Counted from the stretch's first letter, positions 16,497 through 25,590 are shown. The stretch is DNA of 64,000 nt from Leisingera aquimarina DSM 24565 (GCF_000473165.1 NZ_KI421506.1:61794-125793); one strand, 5' to 3'. Program-made: numbers and translations. The notes: generated by a model from the sequence alone, not told the origin.

Positions 16497-18337
16497 CTGG
16501 CAATTTCCCCGCGTTTTTCAGTCTTCAGGACTGTCTCCGTGAATGAATTGATGCTGGCATAGCCGCGGAAGAACCGCTCCAGCACGGCCCCCAGCACGTA
16601 GATGTTGCTGCCCTCGAAATAACTCTCATCAAAGCCCAGGGTGATTTCCAGCCCGCGCACTGCGGTCGACAGGATCTCGTCGCTCATCCGCCGCACGATG
16701 GGCCGGGCGCCCACCGACAGGATCCCCTCCAGCTGCTTTTCGGTCACCCGGTCGCCCAGGGGCGCATAAAGCCCGACCAGCTCGCGCAGCGCCTCTGCCG
16801 ACTGGCCCTTGCCGGTCTCAGCAATCGACACGTAGTTGAGACTGAGGTGAGAGATCAACCGCCAGGCGGTATCCCCCTGCGCCAGTGTCGGATGCGGGCG
16901 GGTCGGGGACACCGGCAGCGTCACTTTGCGCACCGGGCCGCCCTCGGGCAGGTGGAACACATCATCATTACCGGTGGCCAGCAGCATCGGCAGGTCGCGG
17001 TTGGTGCACAGCGCATTGACCGCCAGCTGCTCCAGCCCCGAGGAATAGGGCACCTGCGACCGGTCCACCAGCGTCAGGTAGACTTCCGACCCCAGGTAGG
17101 AACTGCGCACCCCGCGCAAGCGCTCTTTCTCCGAGCGCTGCCGCATCCGCCGTTTGACGGTGTAATAGGCCGGGTGGCTTTCGCCCGCGGCAGTGAAATC
17201 ATTGGCAGAATAGAACGGGCGGAAGATCACGTCGTCCTCCCCCTCGCCGCTGATCCCGGTCACGCTGTTCAAGCCGTAAATCTCAAAATCCAGACCCGCG
17301 GTCCGGTTCGGGATCACGTGGTGTTCGGTATCAATCGGCGCAATCCGCACCCGGTCGCAGCGTTTTTCAAACAGGTTCACGGCCGGCACCGTGTTCAGCT
17401 TGAACACTTCCGGCACCACGATCGGGGCAATCTCCGGCATCCCTTCACGCAGCAGGATATACAGATCCACCTCATCGCCTGCGGATTTTGCCAATCCCGC
17501 CTGCAGCCCCTGCAGTTCCACAAAACGGAACCGCTCCGGCATCGCAAAATATTCCTGCACCAACCGGTAGCCGTCATAGACCCGGCGCGGCAGCGGCAGC
17601 AACGCCTCCTCCGGGCCAAAGCCCTTTTGCACCACTTTGGCCCCGCGCAGCGGCAGCTGCCAATCCGCCCGCCGGTCGGTGGACCGCGCGACAATTCCCT
17701 GCACCTGGGTACATAAGAGCTCCAGCAATGGCCAGCTGTTGCCCGCCTCGCTGGTCAGATACAGCGACAGATCATCCATCCCCAGCTTGCTGATCGGATC
17801 GCCATCAATCCGCTTGATCCGCAACCGGATGCCCGCGCGCGCATCATATCCAGCAGCAACCCCCGCCGCGACCAGCTCGCCGCGCCCGTCGATATAATGC
17901 GCCTCGGTGATCTGGATCGGCCACATGGTCAGATCGGCAGAGGTGCGGAATTCGCAAGGCGTCTGCTCGCCCTCGCTCAGCCGCGACCGCAAAGTCGCCC
18001 CCCGCTTCAGCACATAGCCGCTTTTGACCGCTGAATTCGCCACATCCGGTTCAAACGACGCAATCATCATCGACGGCGTCGGCGCCAGGTAATGCGGATA
18101 GATGATCTCCAAAAGGTTCGAGGTGAAGTTCGGATACTGCAGCTCCAGCTCCAGCTGGACGCGGGCAGTCAGAAACGCCGCCCCCTCCAGCAGCCTTTCC
18201 ACATAAGGGTCAAGAACCTCAACCCCTTCCATCCCCAGCCGCGCGGCGATCTTGGGATAGGCCGCCGCAAACTCCCCGCCCATGTCGCGCAGGTAGTTCA
18301 ACTCGTTCTCGTAATGGGTCAGCAGCCGTGTATCCAT
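16460..18337 (-). CDS. tssF: T6SS baseplate subunit TssF
   Basis: The 625-residue protein starts M-D-T-R-L-L-T-H-Y-E-N-E-L-N-Y-L-R, the classical TssF opening, followed by A-Y-P-K-I-A-A-R-L-G and D-P-Y-V-E-R-L-L-E-G. The start at 18337 overlaps the tssE stop as TGATG. An upstream in-frame extension inside tssE is not credible. TssF is the largest wedge component and bridges to TssK. No truncation is seen. Confidence 0.96.
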   Translation of the reverse strand: MDTRLLTHYENELNYLRDMGGEFAAAYPKIAARLGMEGVEVLDPYVERLLEGAAFLTARVQLELELQYPNFTSNLLEIIYPHYLAPTPSMMIASFEPDVANSAVKSGYVLKRGATLRSRLSEGEQTPCEFRTSADLTMWPIQITEAHYIDGRGELVAAGVAAGYDARAGIRLRIKRIDGDPISKLGMDDLSLYLTSEAGNSWPLLELLCTQVQGIVARSTDRRADWQLPLRGAKVVQKGFGPEEALLPLPRRVYDGYRLVQEYFAMPERFRFVELQGLQAGLAKSAGDEVDLYILLREGMPEIAPIVVPEVFKLNTVPAVNLFEKRCDRVRIAPIDTEHHVIPNRTAGLDFEIYGLNSVTGISGEGEDDVIFRPFYSANDFTAAGESHPAYYTVKRRMRQRSEKERLRGVRSSYLGSEVYLTLVDRSQVPYSSGLEQLAVNALCTNRDLPMLLATGNDDVFHLPEGGPVRKVTLPVSPTRPHPTLAQGDTAWRLISHLSLNYVSIAETGKGQSAEALRELVGLYAPLGDRVTEKQLEGILSVGARPIVRRMSDEILSTAVRGLEITLGFDESYFEGSNIYVLGAVLERFFRGYASINSFTETVLKTEKRGEIARWRPEKGLGRTI

Positions 18338-18834
18338 CACATGGCCCTTTCCATCTGCACTTCGCCGGTGGTCAGATCGACCTTGCTGCGCAAATACAGC
18401 TCCAGCGGCATCGGCTGCGCCCACATATCAGCACGTATCTCCAGCCCCACGGTCATCTCGGTCGCATCGGTTCCATCCTGCAGCCGCACATCCACCGACC
18501 CTTCGATGATCCGCGGCTCATAAGTGGCAATCGCCTGCTTGATCGATTGGCGGATCGCCTCGGCCTTTTCACTGGTCGAGGCCTCGCCTGCCACTTCGAT
18601 CAGCCCGTAATTCAGCACAGACGCCGATACCGATGGGTATCTCTGCGCATCGAAATGGCTTTCGACATTCTGGGTGTTCAAGAGCCAGGACAGATCTCGC
18701 TGAATGATTTCCCGCAAGCGCGACAGATCAATAACCCGGCTCTCGCGGGTTTCCTTCTGATCGCCGGGTGCATTGTCTGTCAGCCGGTCCAGCAGCGAGG
18801 GCTGCAGGCGCTCGGCCAGAGTTTTGTCAGCCAT
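18337..18834 (-). CDS. tssE: T6SS baseplate subunit TssE (gp25-like)
   Basis: The 165-residue protein belongs to the gp25-like lysozyme-fold family. It has S-L-L-D-R-L-T-D-N near the start, D-L-S-W-L-L-N-T in the middle, S-V-L-N-Y-G-L-I-E, and I-x-x-Y-E-P-R-I, the region equivalent to the gp25 core motif that nucleates sheath polymerisation. It is part of a tight tagJ-tssE-tssF-tssG cluster with 8-bp and 3-bp overlaps to its neighbours. Confidence 0.94.
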   Translation of the reverse strand: MADKTLAERLQPSLLDRLTDNAPGDQKETRESRVIDLSRLREIIQRDLSWLLNTQNVESHFDAQRYPSVSASVLNYGLIEVAGEASTSEKAEAIRQSIKQAIATYEPRIIEGSVDVRLQDGTDATEMTVGLEIRADMWAQPMPLELYLRSKVDLTTGEVQMERAM

Positions 18835-19630
18835 TCTCTAAGTCATGCCCATCCATCCGGAGTGTGCGCACATCCATGATGGCAATGTCCTCATCCCCGA
18901 TCGCCAGCAGCCGCTGGCCAAGACCGGTATAGGTTTCCGCACCGGCATCCTGCCACACGGTGGCACGCGCCAGCATCGACAGCCCGTCCGCCTTTTCCGA
19001 GCCTGGGTAACGTGTCGGGATCATTGCTGCCACCGAACCGCCGCCCGCCAGGGTCAGCGTGCCGGCTGTCCAGACGGCGTCGCGCAAATCGCTCGGCTCC
19101 TCCGCCTCGAACGAGACGATCTGCGAAAACGGCAGCCAGTAGTATTTGCCGTTGACCACGGTCTCCAGCACCGGACCCAGCCGCATGTCGGCATCGGCGA
19201 TCCAGTCGAACTTCTTGCCGTTGACCTCGCCAGAACTGGCAGGGGCCGCATCGAACGCTTTTGTGCGCAGTTCAGCGGCTTCCTTCGCCTTGCCCTGCGC
19301 CAGAAGTTTCTGCGCCTCAATCAAATGCGCCAGCCATTCCTCCGGCTCGCCCAGGATCAGCGGCGCCTTCTCGCCTGCAAAAACCTTCTCGCGGTAGACT
19401 TCGCAAATAATCGCCTCGCGGTAAGCCTGCGCCATCACCGTGGCGCCTTCATCCAGCCCCGCGGCCGCCTTCAACTGCGCAATCGCCCGATTCCAGTCGC
19501 CCAGCACACACAGCAGCTGAAACAGGAAAACCCGTAGCTTGGCGTTGCTCGCATCACCCCGGATCTTTTGCTGCAGCGCTTCCAGCGCCGCCCTGGGATC
19601 ACCAGCTTTCAGATGCTCTTCGGGTGTCAT
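18827..19630 (-). CDS. tagJ: T6SS accessory protein TagJ (ImpE/SciE family)
   Basis: The 267-residue protein has an N-terminal TPR-like half (D-P-R-A-A-L-E-A-L-Q-Q-K-I-R, then L-F-Q-L-L-C-V-L-G-D-W-x-R-A). The C-terminal half carries the ImpE signatures F-D-W-I-A-D-A-D-M-R-L-G-P-V-L-E and Y-Y-W-L-P-F-x-Q-I. In other species TagJ binds the N-terminus of TssB and tunes ClpV-driven sheath recycling. It is therefore relevant that this locus has a second TssB-bearing protein that TagJ might also bind (inference). Confidence 0.92.
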   Translation of the reverse strand: MTPEEHLKAGDPRAALEALQQKIRGDASNAKLRVFLFQLLCVLGDWNRAIAQLKAAAGLDEGATVMAQAYREAIICEVYREKVFAGEKAPLILGEPEEWLAHLIEAQKLLAQGKAKEAAELRTKAFDAAPASSGEVNGKKFDWIADADMRLGPVLETVVNGKYYWLPFSQIVSFEAEEPSDLRDAVWTAGTLTLAGGGSVAAMIPTRYPGSEKADGLSMLARATVWQDAGAETYTGLGQRLLAIGDEDIAIMDVRTLRMDGHDLENG

Positions 19631-19674
19631 GGGGGTCTACTCCGAAACTAGGGTGGATGCTGCAAATACGTCAG

Positions 19675-19708
19675 AAAAAACGGACCCCGGGCGCAAATAC
19701 GCCCGGGG
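19675..19708 (-). terminator. Rho-independent terminator downstream of hcp
   Basis: On the minus strand a perfect 9-bp stem (CCCCGGGCG with CGCCCGGGG, positions 19685-19708, loop of 6) is followed within a few bases by six T residues (complement of 19675-19680). It begins 14 bp past the hcp stop and precedes tagJ. It probably attenuates the operon, keeping hcp transcripts abundant relative to the baseplate genes. Confidence 0.88.
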
Positions 19709-19721
19709 CCAGCCATTGGTT

Positions 19722-20222
19722 TTACTCGACCTTGCCGGTCTGAACGTTCCACTTGAAGGTGCCTTCAGTGGTCAGTTTGCCGGTTTTCTGGTTGGTCGAT
19801 TTGTACTCATGTTCGATCGAGGCATAAGCCAGCGACCAGGTCTCTTCCGGAATGCCGTCTTCGCTGCCCGAAATTGAATAGCTGTCGATCACCACGTCTT
19901 TCAGCTTCCAGACCGAATAGACCAGCAGGCCCGCGCTGGCGCTGTCGCCGGACCGACACCAATGCATGATGATTTCCGGGCGCACGGTGCCGTTGGCCAC
20001 CGACAGCGCCAGACCGTTCGACGCTTTGCCCATCTGCGAGGTCAGCTCGATTTTGCCGAAGTTCGAGTTCGCATGCATCCGCTGGGTCGACCCCAGGTCG
20101 GTCATTTCAACGGCACGCTCGACGTTCCAGCTTGCGGACTGGATGACGATCCATTTCTTGTGCTGTTCTTCGGTGGCGTCACCCTCGACATCCGAGATTT
20201 GCACAAACATGTTAGCAGCCAT
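19722..20222 (-). CDS. hcp: T6SS inner tube protein Hcp
   Basis: The 166-residue protein shows the Hcp core: an N-terminal M-F-V-Q-I-S-D-V-E-G-D strand, A-S-W-N-V-E-R, the central variable loop, and a C-terminal E-T-W-S-L-A-Y-A-S-I-E-H-E-Y. Hcp hexamers stack into the tube fired by the sheath and are the main secreted product. The upstream GAAAGG ribosome-binding site and the terminator just after the gene fit high expression. No toxin extension is present. Confidence 0.97.
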   Translation of the reverse strand: MAANMFVQISDVEGDATEEQHKKWIVIQSASWNVERAVEMTDLGSTQRMHANSNFGKIELTSQMGKASNGLALSVANGTVRPEIIMHWCRSGDSASAGLLVYSVWKLKDVVIDSYSISGSEDGIPEETWSLAYASIEHEYKSTNQKTGKLTTEGTFKWNVQTGKVE

Positions 20223-20289
20223 TTTTCTATCCTTTCAATAACTAAGATCTCTACTGCACTATGATCGTTTGAGGCTGGGGAGTGGAAAA

Positions 20290-21786
20290 TCAGCCTCCCT
20301 TTTCCGAGGGCAGTTTGGATACCAGCCGCAGCGAGACAGAAAGCCCCTCAAGCTGGTAATGCGGGCGCAGGAAGAATTTTGAGGTATAATACCCCGGGTT
20401 GCCCTCGACCTCTTCCACAACCACTTCGGCTGCGGCCAGAGGTTTGCGCGCCTTCTCGTTCTCCGAAGAGATATCCGCGTTGAAATCAACATAGTTGTTG
20501 ATCCAGTCCTGCAGCCAGGATTCCATGTCCTGACGGCTTTTGAACGAGCCGACTTTGTCCCGCACCATGCACTTCAGATAGTGCGCGAACCGGCATGTGG
20601 CGAACAGATACGGCAGCCGCGCGCCCAGATTGGCGTTGGCTGAGGCGTCCGGATCGTCATATTCGGCCGGTTTGTGCAGCGATTGCGCCCCCATAAAGGT
20701 GGCGACATCGGTGTTTTTGCGGTGAATAAGCGGCATCATGCCGTTCTTCGCCAGTTCCGCCTCGCGCCGGTCGTCGATGGCAATCTCTGTCGGGCATTTC
20801 TGATCGACGCCGCCATCGGTGGTCGGGAAGGTATGCGAGGGCAGGTTTTCCAGCGTGCCGCCGCTTTCCACACCGCGGATCCGCGAGCACCAGCCGTACA
20901 TCTTGAACGACCGGGTGATGTTCACCGCCATGCCATAGGCCGCGTTGACCCAGCCGTATTTCTCGCTGGTGGCGCCTGCGGTGTCCTCCTCGAATGCAAA
21001 CTCGTCGACCGGATCGGTTTTCGAGCCATAGGGCAGACGCCCCAGGAACCGCGGCATTGCCAGGCCGACGTATTTCGCATCCTCGCTGTCGCGCAAGGAC
21101 CGCCAGGCGGCATATTCCGGGGTCTGGAAAATCTTGGTCAGGTCGCGCGGGTTCGACAGTTCCGACCAGCTGTCCATCTGGAACAGGGTCGGCTTGGCGC
21201 CGGTGATCAGCGGCGCATGGGCGGCCGCGGCGATCTTGGACATCTCGCCCAGCAGCTCAATGTCCGGCGGCGAGTGGTCGAAATGATAATCCGCCACCAA
21301 AGAGCCGTAGGGCTCGCCGCCCAGCTGGCTGAATTCCTCGGTGTAGATCTTCTTGAACAGCGGCGACTGGTCCCAGGCGGTGCCCTTGAATTTCTTCAGG
21401 GTCTTCGACATCTCTTTCTTGGTGATCGGCATCACCCGGATTTTCAGCTGCTCATCGGTCTCGGTGTTGTTGACCAGATAGTGCAGGCCGCGCCAGGCGC
21501 TTTCCAGTTGCTGGAAATCCTCGTTGTGCAGGATCAGATTGACCTGCTCGGTCAGTTTCGCATCAATCGCCGACACGATGCTCTCGATCGAACGCAGCGC
21601 ATCGTCGGACACCAGCGCGGTGTTTGCCAGCGCCTGTTCGGCCAGGGTCTTGACCGCGCTTTCAACCGCCGTCTTGGCCTGGTCCGATTTGGGGCGGAAT
21701 TCCTTTTGCAGCAGGCTCGCAAATTCAGCCGAGCCAAAGGCGGCTTCACCACCAGCGGCTTCCGCCTGGAGTTCTTCTTCAGCCAT
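20290..21786 (-). CDS. tssC: T6SS sheath large subunit TssC
   Basis: The 498-residue canonical TssC (VipB/EvpB family) contains Q-Q-L-E-S-A-W-R-G-L-H-Y-L-V, then D-I-E-L-L-G-E-M-S-K-I-A-A-A-A-H-A-P, and the full C-terminal handshake region ending Y-Q-L-E-G-L-S-V-S-L-R-L-V-S-K-L-P. With TssB it forms the contractile sheath around the Hcp tube. This copy is complete, unlike the shortened TssC-like domain of the fusion at 5816-10516. It lies 15 bp after tssB. Confidence 0.98.
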   Translation of the reverse strand: MAEEELQAEAAGGEAAFGSAEFASLLQKEFRPKSDQAKTAVESAVKTLAEQALANTALVSDDALRSIESIVSAIDAKLTEQVNLILHNEDFQQLESAWRGLHYLVNNTETDEQLKIRVMPITKKEMSKTLKKFKGTAWDQSPLFKKIYTEEFSQLGGEPYGSLVADYHFDHSPPDIELLGEMSKIAAAAHAPLITGAKPTLFQMDSWSELSNPRDLTKIFQTPEYAAWRSLRDSEDAKYVGLAMPRFLGRLPYGSKTDPVDEFAFEEDTAGATSEKYGWVNAAYGMAVNITRSFKMYGWCSRIRGVESGGTLENLPSHTFPTTDGGVDQKCPTEIAIDDRREAELAKNGMMPLIHRKNTDVATFMGAQSLHKPAEYDDPDASANANLGARLPYLFATCRFAHYLKCMVRDKVGSFKSRQDMESWLQDWINNYVDFNADISSENEKARKPLAAAEVVVEEVEGNPGYYTSKFFLRPHYQLEGLSVSLRLVSKLPSEKGG

Positions 21787-21801
21787 TTTCGTCCTCCGCT
21801 C

Positions 21802-22317
21802 TTATTCTTCGCTGTCGGCGTCGCCGCCGGGTTTCGGCTGCGCTGCCAGCGTCTTCAGCAGGCTCGGATCCTGGATGATCTTCGAGATCAGATCCTCGGC
21901 GCCGGTCTTGCCGTCCATATAGGTCATCAGGTTGCTGAGCTGGGTGCGGGCCTCCAAAAGCTCGCGCAGCGGTTCCACCTTGGCAGCAATTGCGGCGGGC
22001 TTGAAATCGTCCATGCTCTCGAACGTGATGTCGACCGCCAGGTTGCCCTCGCCGGTCAGCGTGTTGGGCACCGTGAAGGCGGCGCGCGGCGCCATCGACT
22101 TCATCCGGTCATCGAAGTTGTCCACGTCGATTTCCAGGAACTTGCGGTCCGCAACCGCGGGCTGCTCCACTTCGGATTTGCCCACCAGGTCGCTCATCAC
22201 GCCCATCACAAACGGCAGCTGCACCTTCTTCTCGGCGCCGTACAGCTCCACGTCATATTCGATCTGGACCCTTGGTGCCCGGTTGCGGGCAATGAATTTC
22301 TGTGAACTTCCGGCCAT
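21802..22317 (-). CDS. tssB: T6SS sheath small subunit TssB
   Basis: The 171-residue TssB (VipA family) has R-K-F-L-E-I-D-V-D-N-F-D-D-R-M, V-P-N-T-L-T-G-E-G-N-L-A-V-D-I-T-F-E-S-M-D-D-F and L-L-E-A-R-T-Q-L-S-N-L-M, all diagnostic. It is nearly the same as the first 160 residues of the large fusion, so one is a duplicate of the other. It is located between tssA and tssC with short gaps, in the usual order. Confidence 0.98.
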   Translation of the reverse strand: MAGSSQKFIARNRAPRVQIEYDVELYGAEKKVQLPFVMGVMSDLVGKSEVEQPAVADRKFLEIDVDNFDDRMKSMAPRAAFTVPNTLTGEGNLAVDITFESMDDFKPAAIAAKVEPLRELLEARTQLSNLMTYMDGKTGAEDLISKIIQDPSLLKTLAAQPKPGGDADSEE

Positions 22318-22387
22318 CTAGGTCTCCTTACTCGTCTTGCTTTCGCGGTTGCCGCGGCCCGTTCCGCCGCTGCAGATCCCGCGTCCG

Positions 22388-23461
22388 TCAGTCGTCGTCA
22401 TCTTCGTCGATCCCGCCGATCAGGTGGACATTCTCCACCCCCTGCGGCGCCATATCATTCATAATGGTGAGGAAATCGGCCCCCACCAGCTTTTTTGCCC
22501 GCTCCAGCAGGATCGGCAGCGGGCTTGAGGGTTCCGCCCGCCGGTAATAACCGATGATCCGGTCCAGCGCATTGGACACGTCAACGGGCGAATTGATCAC
22601 CCCGGGCGCGCCGGGCGCGGCCCGCCCGCCTGCCGCCGGTGCAGCAGCCCCGCCGTCCTCGGCGGCGCCGTCTTCGGCAGCCTCTTCATCCGCGGCCTCT
22701 GACCCTGCGCTGATATTGCCATACTCACGGATGCGTTTGGCAATCTGCTGCAACAGTTTGATCAGCCCGCTCAGATCCGGTCCCTGCCCCGGCGTCTGCT
22801 CATCAAACACCGCCGAGATCGCCCGGACATTCTCTTCCGCCGCTTCAATCGCCGCAAGCCGTTCCGCCACAATCGCTTCGTCGCTGTCCTGAAAGGCGGC
22901 ACCGATGGTGGCGGTGTCCGGAATATGCTCCATGCTTTCCGGGGCGGTCATCACCCCTTCGGCAATCTCGATGTCGCGCAGGCAGAACCGCCCGAAGCCG
23001 CGGCTCTCGGACAGCGGCGCCCGGCGCAGCGAACGGTACAGCGGCGATGCCCCCGCCATGCCGTCGGGCTGGCCGCACAGATCCTGCACCGCATTGATCC
23101 GCATCGTCGGATCGCCGTCGTCCTCATCCAACTCCGGATGGCAGCTTTCCCAGAACTCTTCCAGGCAGCCGCGGACATAGGCTGTCACATCGGCAAAACC
23201 GGTCAGCCCTTCGGAGTGCAGCAGCGCATCGCCCAGGAACACTGCCGCCCGCAGGTCATGGCTGCGTTCCAGCACTTCCAGCGCTTTCTTTTGAACTTCG
23301 CGGTAATCTGGATCCGTCGCCTCGATCGTCTCGTTGCCCACAACCGATTCTTCCCCCGGCTGGGCGGCCAGCTCCATCTCCGTGAAGGCTGGATCGTATT
23401 CGAGGTTCTCGCCGCTGGGTGCGTCGCCCCCTTTGGATTGCAGTAATGCTGCTGGATCCAT
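22388..23461 (-). CDS. tssA: T6SS cap/assembly protein TssA
   Basis: The 357-residue protein has the ImpA N-terminal domain signature: G-E-N-L-E-Y-D-P-A-F near 18, D-Y-R-E-V-Q-K-K-A-L-E-V-L-E-R-S-H-D-L-R-A-A-V and H-P-E-L-D. A variable acidic, Ala/Pro-rich C-terminal part (about 255-300) follows. TssA recruits baseplate parts and caps the growing sheath at its distal end. It is the first gene of the long minus-strand operon, so its upstream region holds the main promoter. Confidence 0.93.
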   Translation of the reverse strand: MDPAALLQSKGGDAPSGENLEYDPAFTEMELAAQPGEESVVGNETIEATDPDYREVQKKALEVLERSHDLRAAVFLGDALLHSEGLTGFADVTAYVRGCLEEFWESCHPELDEDDGDPTMRINAVQDLCGQPDGMAGASPLYRSLRRAPLSESRGFGRFCLRDIEIAEGVMTAPESMEHIPDTATIGAAFQDSDEAIVAERLAAIEAAEENVRAISAVFDEQTPGQGPDLSGLIKLLQQIAKRIREYGNISAGSEAADEEAAEDGAAEDGGAAAPAAGGRAAPGAPGVINSPVDVSNALDRIIGYYRRAEPSSPLPILLERAKKLVGADFLTIMNDMAPQGVENVHLIGGIDEDDDD

Positions 23462-23498
23462 GTATGTGCCCCCCGTTTTTTCCGGTTTTGCGGCCCTA

Positions 23499-23513
23499 TT
23501 GACGTAACGTCAA
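23499..23513. promoter_or_regulatory. Palindrome TTGACGTAACGTCAA in the divergent T6SS control region
   Basis: This is a perfect 7-bp inverted repeat (TTGACGT / ACGTCAA) around one central base, 38 bp upstream of tssA and 130 bp upstream of the divergent gene at 23643. It is the only strong dyad in the 181-bp region between the two T6SS transcription units. It could be an operator for a dimeric regulator. The TTGACG arm on the minus strand could also serve as a -35 element for tssA. The regulator is unknown. Confidence 0.55.
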
Positions 23514-23642
23514 GCAAACCCCCACCCTTTTCAGGTCCGGTGGTTAAGGTTGCCCTAATCTCAAACTAAAACTTGACCCCAAGAGAGCCTTATCGGCATC
23601 CTAAAGTCAAATGTTTTCACAGCTTTTTGCGGCGGGCGAATA

Positions 23643-24488
23643 ATGAGTATTGAGCGCATTTCCGGCAAGGAAGTCAAAGCGATGGTTCGCGAAGGGGCCA
23701 AGAAACGGATGAGTTTCGCCTTCTGTCTGGACCAGGCCAAAGATCCGCTGCTGATGATCCAGCCGGGCAAGAAACCGGAAACCCTGAAGAACCCGATGAA
23801 AAAGGAGGGCGGCGGCCCGCCGATGGCCTGGGGCACCTATGTCGTGCGCTCCGGCGAGATGGAAATGACCTGCGAAACCGCGCCGCAGCGGATGGTCACC
23901 GAACTGAAGAATTTCCTTAAACGCAACAAGCCCCAGGTCAACGTGCTGTTTTACGATGACGGCGGCAACCTGCTCGACAGCCTCAAACCGGAAAAATCCG
24001 AAGGCCAGGTGACAGAAGAGGACACCTCCGACATTTCCGCCTCAGGCATCGACGCAAGCGCCATCGCACCGCTGAAACGGCGGCTGAAACGCATCCAGCC
24101 GCGTATCGGCCTGGCACCCGGCCCTCTGGAGCTGAAACTCAAACGCGCCCTCGCCAAATCCGTCAGCCTGATCAACGACGGCCGCCTGCAAGAGGCCGAG
24201 ACGATGGTTGTGGTGATCGAACGCGCTGTGGCCCGCATCGGCCAGGACCGCGAGGACGAGGCCAAGACCCTGAAGCGCGGCCAGCGCGAGATGGACCAGC
24301 GGTCCTTGGGCGCCCAGGTCAAACGCGCCCAATCCTTGCAGGCCAATGTCGCCCGCGCTCCGGGCAAGGTCCGCGACCGGCTGGGCCGCGCCCTGCATGT
24401 GGCCGCCCGCCATTTGAAACGCCGCGACCTCGACTCGGCCCGCGACGCCATGGACAAGATCGAAAAGGCGCTGACCGTCCTGGTCTGA
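23643..24488 (+). CDS. Uncharacterised T6SS-linked cytoplasmic protein
   Basis: The 281-residue protein has no signal peptide or membrane helix. The N-terminal ~120 residues are mixed alpha/beta and contain a run of basic residues. The C-terminal part (about 140-281) is very rich in Arg, Lys, Ala and Glu and reads as long charged helices, probably a helical bundle or coiled coil. I do not recognise the family. It is the first gene of the plus-strand unit opposite tssA, followed by the ExbBD-like set, so it is likely co-regulated with the T6SS. Its function is unknown. Confidence 0.8.
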   Translation: MSIERISGKEVKAMVREGAKKRMSFAFCLDQAKDPLLMIQPGKKPETLKNPMKKEGGGPPMAWGTYVVRSGEMEMTCETAPQRMVTELKNFLKRNKPQVNVLFYDDGGNLLDSLKPEKSEGQVTEEDTSDISASGIDASAIAPLKRRLKRIQPRIGLAPGPLELKLKRALAKSVSLINDGRLQEAETMVVVIERAVARIGQDREDEAKTLKRGQREMDQRSLGAQVKRAQSLQANVARAPGKVRDRLGRALHVAARHLKRRDLDSARDAMDKIEKALTVLV

Positions 24489-24549
24489 CCAAACACCCCA
24501 ATCCGCGCGCCGCGGGCTGGCCGACGATAACCGGAACCCGGAGACAGTG

Positions 24550-24969
24550 ATGCCTTTGAAACGCCTGCTATCTGCCCTCGCCCTCGCTGCCCTGCCGCTG
24601 GCGGCGGCTGCCGAAACCGGCCCCTTGCGGGTCGAGCTGAACAAAACCGAGGAGATCGACACCGGCGGCTGCCGCGCCTTCTTCCTGTTCCGCAATCAGA
24701 CCGGCAAAAGCTTCGAAGGGTTTGAGATGTCGCTCGCCATCCTCGACGGCCAAGGGGTGATCGACCGGCTCTTGTCGATCGACGCCGCCCCCCTGCCCGT
24801 ACAGCGCACCACGCTGAAACTGTTTGAGATTCCGGAAATCGCCTGCAGCAACATCTCGGAAATTCTGCTGCATGACATCACATCCTGCCAGCCCCAAAAC
24901 GAGGCGCAGATGGACTGTTTCCCGATCCTTGAACTGGGCTCCCGCGCCGCCGCCCCGCTGGTGAAATAA
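24550..24969 (+). CDS. Small exported protein of unknown function
   Basis: This 139-residue protein has a clear Sec signal peptide (basic K-R, hydrophobic L-L-S-A-L-A-L-A-A-L-P-L, cleavage near A-A-A-E). The mature part has four cysteines (in G-G-C-R-A, I-A-C-S-N, T-S-C-Q-P, M-D-C-F-P), enough for two disulphides, and looks like a small beta-sandwich. The ATG at 24550 is preferred to the overlapping GTG at 24547. It ends 3 bp before the ExbB-like gene, so it is probably a periplasmic partner of that system. No family is recognised. Confidence 0.8.
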   Translation: MPLKRLLSALALAALPLAAAAETGPLRVELNKTEEIDTGGCRAFFLFRNQTGKSFEGFEMSLAILDGQGVIDRLLSIDAAPLPVQRTTLKLFEIPEIACSNISEILLHDITSCQPQNEAQMDCFPILELGSRAAAPLVK

Positions 24970-24972
24970 GCC

Positions 24973-25590
24973 ATGGCCGGCACCTGGGCAATCTTTGGCA
25001 CCGGCGGCCCGGTGATTGCGCTTCTGGCGCTGATGTCGCTGCTGTCGCTCACCGTGATCGCCGTCAAACTGATCCAGCTCTGGCCGGTCCGCTCCGGCCA
25101 GGACACCCGTGAACAGGCCCTTGCCCTGTGGAAGGACGGCGACCGCAAGCAGGCGCAGAACAGTGTTTCAGCCGGGAAATCCCCCGCCGACCGGGTCATG
25201 GCCTACGCCATGCAGGCCCTGCAAGAAGGCCTGCGCGGCCCGCTTCTGCAGGATGAACTGCAGCGCCGCGGCAACGAGGAAGTGAGCCGGATGAATTCCC
25301 TCATCCGCCTGCTGGAACTGATCGCCATGGTCTCGCCCCTCCTCGGCCTTCTCGGCACCGTGCTCGGCATGATCCAATCGTTCCAGGAACTGGAGCTGGC
25401 GCAGGGCGCGGCCAATGCTTCGGTACTGGCAGGCGGTATCTGGCAAGCGCTGCTGACCACCGCCGCGGGCCTCTTGGTCGCCATCCCCGCCGCTGTCGCC
25501 GCAGGCCTGTTTGCCGCCCGCATCGACGCCGCGGCGCAAGCCATCGAAAGCGCCGCCGGCCGCCTGCTCTTGATCGACGGGTCGCGCTGA
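24973..25590 (+). CDS. MotA/TolQ/ExbB-family proton channel subunit
   Basis: The 205-residue protein has three membrane helices: N-terminal (about 10-32), and a pair around 115-135 and 150-175 with the conserved segment S-P-L-L-G-L-L-G-T-V-x-G-M-I and A-L-L-T-T-A-A-G-L-L-V-A-I-P-A. In ExbB/TolQ/MotA this pair surrounds the ExbD/TolR helix in a PMF-driven complex. It lies directly upstream of two ExbD-like genes. Because it sits in a T6SS neighbourhood with no TonB-dependent receptor, a role in the T6SS envelope machinery is inferred. Confidence 0.92.
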   Translation: MAGTWAIFGTGGPVIALLALMSLLSLTVIAVKLIQLWPVRSGQDTREQALALWKDGDRKQAQNSVSAGKSPADRVMAYAMQALQEGLRGPLLQDELQRRGNEEVSRMNSLIRLLELIAMVSPLLGLLGTVLGMIQSFQELELAQGAANASVLAGGIWQALLTTAAGLLVAIPAAVAAGLFAARIDAAAQAIESAAGRLLLIDGSR

